Assembly (NCBI GenBank): GCA_024403235.1
Contig: JAKSSF010000023.1
Coordinates: 1-36,864, forward strand
Direction of reading: 5' to 3'
Origin: Lachnospiraceae bacterium
GTDB lineage: Bacteria; Bacillota; Clostridia; Lachnospirales; Lachnospiraceae
DNA: 36,864 nt
The translations under genes and the position numbers were made by a program. The notes under the pieces were generated by a model. The model was not told where the DNA came from. It was given only the letters and a program-made list of their open reading frames with translations, and made no database searches. The stretch's first letter is position 1; each line of letters begins with the position of its first letter. Below, in pieces: positions 31,428-36,864 of the stretch.

Positions 31428-32690
31428 ATGATTATTAAGAAATTTCAGGGAAAAACAGAAAACGAAGCCACAGAAAATGCCAAAAAGGAATTAGGTAACG
31501 GCATCGTTATCATGAATGTGAAAAATGTGAAAAAGAAAGGCTTGTTTAGCATCTTTTTTCCCAGCATGGTAGAGGTGACCGTGGCTTTGGAAGAGGAAAA
31601 AGCCAATGATAGGCCAAATCAGGTGCCCACCATGGCTCCACCTTTAAAAGAAACCACAGGACCTTTGGTGCCGGATGTCATTTGGGAGCGCGCTACCCCT
31701 GCTACCAATACACCTGCAGTGCAGAAGGAAAGCTCTGCTGTTACCGCAACAGCAAAAATGGAAGAGAATAAGGCCATTGAGGAACGCTTGGATAGTCTGC
31801 AGGAGTTGTTGGAACAAAAACTGAATCGCAAAGAAGAAGAGAAGAAATCAGAAGAAGATAAAGAGAGTAAAGCAGAGGAAAATGAAGAAACTGCGACCTT
31901 TATGAAGCTGCTTTACAATACTATGATAGACAATGAAGTAAAGGAAGATTACGCCAAGCAGATTGTGGAAGAAATTGAAAAAAATGCGAAGCCCAATATG
32001 CCTATGGATTATGCCCTTTCCAATGTATATCAGAAGTTAATATTAAAATTCGGTCAGCCAAAACTCATACAGGCACCGGAGCAAAAACCCAAAATGGTAT
32101 TCTTTATTGGACCAACAGGAGTAGGCAAAACCACTACTATTGCCAAGATTGCGTCCAAGTTTTGTGTGGAAGAGAGAAAAAAAGTAGCTCTTTTAACTGC
32201 AGATACCTATCGAATTGCGGCAGCAGAACAACTTCGTACCTATGCCAATATTTTGGAGGTGCCATTCCGCGTAGTGTATTCTCCGGAAGAGGTAGTACAG
32301 GTTCTGACGGAATTCAAAAACTATGACTATATTTTGGTAGATACAGCAGGACATTCTATTCAGAATAGGGAACAGAAGGATGATATTGGTAGATTGATTC
32401 ATTCTATTGATTCTTATGGTGAGAAGGAAGTGTTCTTGGTAGTCAGTGCTACTACCAAATATCGTGATCTGGTAAAAATAGCAGAGGCTTATCAGGCTAT
32501 GACAGAATACAAGTTAATTTTTACAAAGCTGGATGAAACAGATGCCTACGGTAATTTGTTGAATTTACGGTTACATACAGGTGCAGCCCTTTCTTATGTG
32601 ACTTGTGGACAAAATGTACCGGATGATATTGAACCATTCAATCCACAAACCATTGTAAAACAGCTGTTAACGGGTACCCAGGACGAATGA
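31428..32690 (+). CDS. flhF: flagellar-placement GTPase FlhF
   Basis: Signal-recognition-type GTPase that helps site the first flagellar parts in the membrane. It has 420 residues. The opening KKFQGKTENEATENAKKELGNGIVIMNVKNVKKKG is the FlhF B-domain, followed by a Glu/Lys-rich coiled coil at ~120-155. The NG domain has G1 GPTGVGKTT (228-236), then TADTYRIAAAEQLRTYA, DTAGHS and TKLDETDAYGN. All GTP-binding motifs are intact. GGAGAT is ten bases before the ATG. It is paired with flhG. Confidence 0.96.
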   Translation: MIIKKFQGKTENEATENAKKELGNGIVIMNVKNVKKKGLFSIFFPSMVEVTVALEEEKANDRPNQVPTMAPPLKETTGPLVPDVIWERATPATNTPAVQKESSAVTATAKMEENKAIEERLDSLQELLEQKLNRKEEEKKSEEDKESKAEENEETATFMKLLYNTMIDNEVKEDYAKQIVEEIEKNAKPNMPMDYALSNVYQKLILKFGQPKLIQAPEQKPKMVFFIGPTGVGKTTTIAKIASKFCVEERKKVALLTADTYRIAAAEQLRTYANILEVPFRVVYSPEEVVQVLTEFKNYDYILVDTAGHSIQNREQKDDIGRLIHSIDSYGEKEVFLVVSATTKYRDLVKIAEAYQAMTEYKLIFTKLDETDAYGNLLNLRLHTGAALSYVTCGQNVPDDIEPFNPQTIVKQLLTGTQDE

Positions 32691-32755
32691 TTTGGGTAGG
32701 AAAAACAAAAATTGACAGATAAATATTCCTCCAGGGAAGGAGAAATTGCAAAAAG

Positions 32756-33637
32756 ATGGATCAGGCAGAACAACTGAGAAATATCATAAAAGCAAATAAT
32801 GCACCTAAAAGACCTTTGGCCAGGGTTATTACGGTGACCAGTGGAAAGGGTGGCGTTGGAAAATCCAATACAGCCATCAATCTGGCAATCCAGTTTAAGA
32901 AAATGGGTCAAAGAGTCATTATTTTGGATGCAGATTTTGGCTTGGCAAATATAGAGATTATGTTTGGTACGGTACCAAAGCATAATTTGTGTGATTTGAT
33001 TTATCAAGGAAAAAATATTACGGAAATTATTACCTGGGGAGCGGGAGATGTGGGATTCATTTCCGGTGGCTCCGGTATTGTGGGTATGTCCAATTTAAGC
33101 CGTGACTATTTGGTTTATATTATTCAAAATCTGGCACAGTTAGATGCCATTGCAGATGTTATCATTATTGATACGGGAGCGGGTATTGGAGATGCAGTGT
33201 TGGAATTTTTGGTAGCCAGCGGAGAGATTATCCTGGTAACCACCCCGGAACCTACTTCCATTACAGATTCCTATTCCTTGCTAAAAGCACTACACAGACA
33301 TCCACGGTTTTCGTCGGAAAGTTCACAGATTAAGGTACTGGCAAATCGTGTGCGAAATATAGAGGATGGACAGAATTTATTTCAAAAGTTAAATATGGTA
33401 GTGAGTCGTTATTTGAAGCTACCTATTACCTATTTAGGAGCTATTCCACAGGACGACTTGTTATCTGAGGCAGTCATGCAGCAGACTCCGGTTTCCCTAA
33501 GCCAACCAATGTCAAAGTCTGCACGGGCTTATGAAAGAGTGGCGGCAAGACTGATGAACAGAGAAGTGAGTCCGGAAGGAAAACGAAGAGGCATGGCAGC
33601 CTTTTTCTCCCATTTGGTAAATGGGAAAAAAATATAA
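32756..33637 (+). CDS. flhG: flagellar-number ATPase FlhG (YlxH)
   Basis: MinD-like ATPase that stimulates FlhF and limits flagellar number. It has 293 residues. The N-terminal helix DQAEQLRNII resembles the FlhF-activating peptide (DQAxxLR). The deviant Walker A is SGKGGVGKS (29-37), then VIILDADFGLANIEIMFG (Walker A') and VIIIDTGAGIGDAVLEFL. There is a C-terminal amphipathic, basic end for membrane contact. AAGGAGA is 13 bases before the ATG, a little far. An inverted repeat at 33609-33625 lies in its last codons. Confidence 0.95.
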   Translation: MDQAEQLRNIIKANNAPKRPLARVITVTSGKGGVGKSNTAINLAIQFKKMGQRVIILDADFGLANIEIMFGTVPKHNLCDLIYQGKNITEIITWGAGDVGFISGGSGIVGMSNLSRDYLVYIIQNLAQLDAIADVIIIDTGAGIGDAVLEFLVASGEIILVTTPEPTSITDSYSLLKALHRHPRFSSESSQIKVLANRVRNIEDGQNLFQKLNMVVSRYLKLPITYLGAIPQDDLLSEAVMQQTPVSLSQPMSKSARAYERVAARLMNREVSPEGKRRGMAAFFSHLVNGKKI

Positions 33638-33655
33638 AATAAAGGAAATGTGACA

Positions 33656-34381
33656 ATGATCGAAGGAATTATTATCCCAGGAGCAAAGGTAGAATTGGTA
33701 CCCATTTCCCGCGTGGCACCTAAGCCTGATGAGGAAAGGAAATCATACTTAAGCAAAGTAGTAGATGTCTTGTCTGATGATGAGATAGAAATTACCATGC
33801 CAATGGAACAGACAAAACTGATTCTATTGCAGACCAATGGAGAATATCAGATTATTTTCTATACGGATCATGGACTGTATCAGTGTAAATGTGTGGTCCT
33901 AAGTCGTTATAAAGAAGGCAATATGTTCTTGGCTAAAGTGGAATTACTGTCGGATTTGAAGAAGTTTCAAAGACGAGAATACTATCGATATAGCTGTACC
34001 TTGCCTATAGGTTGCAGAATGCTTTCCCCGGAGGAACAGGCCAGCTTGAAGCGGGGCAACCTGATTTTACAGGAAGGTTTACATGGGCCCAAAGGAATCA
34101 CTGCAGATATTAGCGGTGGTGGAGTTAGATTCGTATCGAATCAGGAATATCCGGTAGGAGAATTTGTGGTTTGTTCTTTCATCATTCCCGTGAAAGGAGA
34201 GGATACAGACTTTGAATTGGTTGGAAAGCTTTTAAGCTGTACCCCTATGGAGAACAGAAAAGAATCCAATGTAATACGGATACAATTTATGTATATTTCC
34301 AATGATCAAAGAGAACAGATTATTCACTTTATTTTCGAGCAAGAGCGGCAAAACAGAAAACAACAAAGTGGGAATGCATAA
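33656..34381 (+). CDS. PilZ-domain cyclic di-GMP receptor (YcgR/YpfA-like)
   Basis: Flagellar brake-type protein that binds cyclic di-GMP and slows the motor. The start is ATG 33656: AAAGGA is ten bases upstream, whereas GTG 33650 is too close. It has 241 residues. The N-terminal YcgR-N-like beta domain covers ~1-100. The PilZ domain has the arginine motif R106-R107-x3-R111 (QRREYYRYSC) and DISGGG (151-156), the two ligand-binding elements, so binding ability appears intact. It lies between flhG and cheB, within the chemotaxis end of the operon. No GEMM-type riboswitch is seen in the window. Confidence 0.93.
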   Translation: MIEGIIIPGAKVELVPISRVAPKPDEERKSYLSKVVDVLSDDEIEITMPMEQTKLILLQTNGEYQIIFYTDHGLYQCKCVVLSRYKEGNMFLAKVELLSDLKKFQRREYYRYSCTLPIGCRMLSPEEQASLKRGNLILQEGLHGPKGITADISGGGVRFVSNQEYPVGEFVVCSFIIPVKGEDTDFELVGKLLSCTPMENRKESNVIRIQFMYISNDQREQIIHFIFEQERQNRKQQSGNA

Positions 34382-34407
34382 AAATACTAGACAAGAAGGC
34401 GAAAAAA

Positions 34408-35481
34408 ATGAAAAAAATTTTAGTAGTTGATGACTCTGCACTTATGAGAAGAGTGCTTTGTGATATAATTAAAACCGATCCTGAATTTGAAGTGGCACAA
34501 ACTGCTTCTGATGGATTGGAAGCTTTGGAAATTTTGAAAAAGACCAGCTTTGACGCTGTGGTATGTGATGTTAACATGCCGAAGATGAGTGGACTTGGTC
34601 TTTTGAAAGAATTACAGAAAAATCAGATTCCGGCAAGGGTGATGATGGCCAGTACAGATACCAAGGAAGGCAGTAAAACCGCCTTGGACGCATTGGACTT
34701 GGGAGCTCTGGATTTTGTACATAAACCGGATCGATCTTTTGATTGTAGAAATGCAGAATTTCAGGAGGAGTTCTTACGAACCCTTCATGCAGTATCAGAT
34801 TCCAAAGCGCCTACCTTCCAAAGAACTACCGTATCCAATGCCAGTGCTATTGATCGAACCAGAAAACTAGCTTCCCTGGTAAAGAAGAGCGGACCAATGG
34901 GAGGAAAATCCATCGTGGCTATTGCCAGTTCCACAGGTGGTCCGAAAGCCTTACAATCTGTCATTCCCAGATTGCCGGCCAATTTGGATGCTCCCGTACT
35001 GTTAGTACAGCACATGCCGGTTGGTTTTACCAAAACCCTGGCAGACCGATTAAATGCAGCCAGTGAGATTACAGTGAAGGAAGCGGAAGAAGGAGAAATC
35101 CTGACAAAAGGATGCGTGTACCTTTCCAAAGGTGGCATGCATATGAATGTGGTTCCGAAAAACGGAAATACAGTCATCCATTATTCCAACGAGCCAATTC
35201 GGGAAGGGGTTAAGCCTTGTGCTAATTATATGTATGAATCCCTTGTCAATTGTTCTTTCGACAATATTGTTGGTGTTGTAATGACGGGAATGGGTGCAGA
35301 TGGCACTGCGGGAATGAAGAACTTAAAAAATGCAAAAAAAGTGCATGTAATAGCACAAGAGGAAACAACCTGTGCGGTATACGGTATGCCAAAGGCTATT
35401 GTAAAGGAAGGCCTTTCCGATCAGATTGTTCCACTGGAGCAGATTGCACAAGAAATTATTTTACACACGGGGGTAAACTAG
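34408..35481 (+). CDS. cheB: chemotaxis protein-glutamate methylesterase CheB
   Basis: Response regulator that removes methyl groups from chemoreceptors when phosphorylated by CheA, giving adaptation. It has 357 residues. The receiver domain is 1-~120 with the acidic pocket DD (8-9), phospho-acceptor Asp54 and Lys in HKPD. The methylesterase domain is ~165-355 with the catalytic triad Ser175 (ASSTGG), His202 (QHMP) and Asp298 (GMGADGT). All are intact. The ribosome site AAGAAGGCG is moderate. The stop is one base before cheA. Confidence 0.97.
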   Translation: MKKILVVDDSALMRRVLCDIIKTDPEFEVAQTASDGLEALEILKKTSFDAVVCDVNMPKMSGLGLLKELQKNQIPARVMMASTDTKEGSKTALDALDLGALDFVHKPDRSFDCRNAEFQEEFLRTLHAVSDSKAPTFQRTTVSNASAIDRTRKLASLVKKSGPMGGKSIVAIASSTGGPKALQSVIPRLPANLDAPVLLVQHMPVGFTKTLADRLNAASEITVKEAEEGEILTKGCVYLSKGGMHMNVVPKNGNTVIHYSNEPIREGVKPCANYMYESLVNCSFDNIVGVVMTGMGADGTAGMKNLKNAKKVHVIAQEETTCAVYGMPKAIVKEGLSDQIVPLEQIAQEIILHTGVN

Positions 35482-35482
35482 T

Positions 35483-36864
35483 ATGGATGTAAGCCAGTAT
35501 CTCGAGATTTTTATTGATGAAACAAAAGAACATGTAAATAGTCTGAACACACAGATTATGGAACTGGAACAGGATCCGGAAAATGCGGATACTATTAATG
35601 AGATTTTCCGTGCCGCTCATTCCTTAAAGGGTATGGCAGGAACCATGGGTTATAAGAGAATGCAGACCTTGACCCATGATATGGAAAATGTATTTACAGA
35701 GGTTCGTAACGGTTCTGTAAAAGTAAACGGCAATATGATTGACGTTTTGTTCCAGTGTTTGGATGCCTTGGAAGAATACCTTGCAAATATCCAGCAGACG
35801 GCAGATGAAGGTACTAATGATAATGACAACCTGATTCAGGCTTTGAATGCTATCTTAAAAGCAGAAGCTGCTGCTCCGGCAGAAGCAACACCTGCAGCAC
35901 CTGCGGCACCTGCTGAGGAAAAAGCAGCACCTGCAGAATCTGGTGGAAAAGATAAATGGAAAGAAATTGCTTTAGGAGAACCGGAACAGCATGTTATGCG
36001 AGAAGCTGTCAAAGAAGGCAAGAAACTGATTGGTATGACTGTGTACATTCAGGACAATTGTCTCTTGAAAGCAGCCAGAGCATTCTTGGTTTTCAAAGCA
36101 TTAGAAGAACTTGGGGCAGAAGTAATTGTTTCCAACCCATCTGCCCAGGATATTGAAGATGAAAAATTTGAAAATGACTTTAGCGTAATTTTAATAGCGG
36201 ATTGCGATATCAATAAAGCAAAAGAAGCTGCAGCCAATGTTTCTGAAATTGAGGAAGTAGTTGCAGAATTAATGACTGCGCCTGCGGAAGAAGCACCGGA
36301 AGAAGAAAAGAAAGAAGAAGCAGCAGCACCTACACCTGCTAAGGAAGCTGAACGCAAGCCGGCAGCTGCTGCACCTGCAGCAAATAATAAACCTGCTGAA
36401 AAGAAGGCAAAACCGGTTGCCAGCAGAACCGTTCGTGTAGATATTGAAAAACTTGACTCTTTGATGAACCTTGTCAGCGAGTTAATTATTGCAAAGAACT
36501 CTTTGGTAAGTGCTACTACCAATGCAGAAGGTGGTAATACAGCAGCCAATGAGCAGATTGAATATTTGGAGAATGTTACCACAAACTTACATGAATCTGT
36601 TATGAAGGTTCGAATGGTTCCAATCGAAAGCGTGGTAAGTAAATTCCCTCGTATGGTTCGTGATCTTCAGAAGAAGCTGAACAAAAAGATGGAATTATAT
36701 ATGACCGGTGAAGAGACAGAATTGGATCGTACCGTGGTAGATGAAATCGGTGATCCTTTGATGCATTTACTTCGTAACTCTGCTGACCATGGTTTGGAAT
36801 CTGCAGAAGTTCGTTTGGAGAGAGGAAAGCCGGAAGTTGGTTCTATCTTCTTAGACGCTTATCA
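35483..36864 (+). CDS. cheA: chemotaxis histidine kinase CheA (3' end outside window)
   Basis: Receptor-coupled kinase that phosphorylates CheY and CheB. Only the first 460 codons are present; the frame is open at the right edge. The P1 domain has phospho-acceptor His46 in AHSLKGMAGTMGY. Ala/Pro/Glu-rich linkers flank the P2 domain (~165-255). P3 dimerisation helices start at VRVDIEKLDSLMNLVSELI (~318). The P4 kinase domain begins with the N-box DPLMHLLRNSADHGLE near 425. GGGGGT precedes the ATG, and spacing from cheB is one base. The missing part should hold the G-boxes and the CheW-like P5 domain. Confidence 0.96.
   Translation, partial: MDVSQYLEIFIDETKEHVNSLNTQIMELEQDPENADTINEIFRAAHSLKGMAGTMGYKRMQTLTHDMENVFTEVRNGSVKVNGNMIDVLFQCLDALEEYLANIQQTADEGTNDNDNLIQALNAILKAEAAAPAEATPAAPAAPAEEKAAPAESGGKDKWKEIALGEPEQHVMREAVKEGKKLIGMTVYIQDNCLLKAARAFLVFKALEELGAEVIVSNPSAQDIEDEKFENDFSVILIADCDINKAKEAAANVSEIEEVVAELMTAPAEEAPEEEKKEEAAAPTPAKEAERKPAAAAPAANNKPAEKKAKPVASRTVRVDIEKLDSLMNLVSELIIAKNSLVSATTNAEGGNTAANEQIEYLENVTTNLHESVMKVRMVPIESVVSKFPRMVRDLQKKLNKKMELYMTGEETELDRTVVDEIGDPLMHLLRNSADHGLESAEVRLERGKPEVGSIFLDAY

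Noticed and set aside
33609-33625. CCCATTT/AAATGGG hairpin with flanking T and A runs at the end of flhG
   Set aside because: On the + strand it is followed by A residues, so it would terminate only minus-strand transcription, and no minus-strand gene was found.
36049-36582. 177-codon minus-strand ORF opposite cheA
   Set aside because: Ser/Ala-rich antisense of the Ala/Pro/Glu linkers in CheA; no family features.
1-36864. CRISPR arrays, tRNA/rRNA genes, transposases, phage genes, riboswitches
   Set aside because: No regularly spaced repeats, no tRNA-like cloverleafs noticed, no such protein motifs, and no GEMM, T-box or other riboswitch cores seen by eye.

Overview
The window looks like a chromosomal segment of a motile, moderately AT-rich Firmicute. 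The best fit is a Clostridia member of the Lachnospiraceae type (Roseburia/Agathobacter/Butyrivibrio relatives). The reasons are strong GGAGG-type ribosome sites, CodY, a single large fla/che operon in Bacillus/Clostridium order, a CheC-FliN fusion (FliY) and a Firmicute-style secreted protein. The family assignment is inference from gene content, not a database match. Every protein-coding gene found is on the + strand.

Layout. (1) 1-2810: an accessory-looking stretch with a secreted protein of unknown function, a small one-pass membrane protein and an acyltransferase-3 membrane protein. (2) 2828-5945: a three-gene ABC importer (lipoprotein, permease, ATPase) of the TrpX/CD0873-like family. 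It has a strong promoter, a palindromic operator-like site over the transcription start, and a ~140-bp inverted-repeat element that folds into a three-arm structure between the lipoprotein and permease genes. (3) 5957-9003: topA and codY, each with a recognisable sigma-A promoter; codY also has a CodY-box-like site. (4) 9008-36864: the fla/che operon, in the order flgB flgC fliE fliF fliG fliH fliI fliJ ylxF-like fliK flgD flg_new flgE, then motA motB fliL fliM fliY fliO fliP fliQ fliR flhB flhA flhF flhG, a PilZ gene, cheB and cheA. cheA runs off the right edge.

How it works together. flgB/C, fliE, fliF and fliG-M-Y build the rod base, MS ring and switch. fliO/P/Q/R, flhA/B and fliH/I/J build the export apparatus. 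fliK, flgD and flgE make and measure the hook. motA/B and fliL form the stator. flhF/flhG set flagellar number and place. The PilZ protein couples the motor to cyclic di-GMP, and cheB/cheA begin the chemotaxis block. Most genes overlap or lie within 40 bases of one another, so translation is probably coupled.

Regulation is the most interesting part. Two good sigma-28 (FliA/SigD) promoters are visible by eye: one right after the codY stop codon, followed by a terminator before flgB, and one overlapping the flgD stop codon ahead of flg_new-flgE. A weaker candidate overlaps the stop of the ylxF-like gene ahead of fliK. The flbD (swrD) gene usually found between flgE and motA is absent; the gap holds a terminator, an inverted repeat and a new sigma-A promoter. 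FlgD carries an unusual duplicated helical extension. I found no CRISPR array, tRNA, rRNA, transposase or phage gene.
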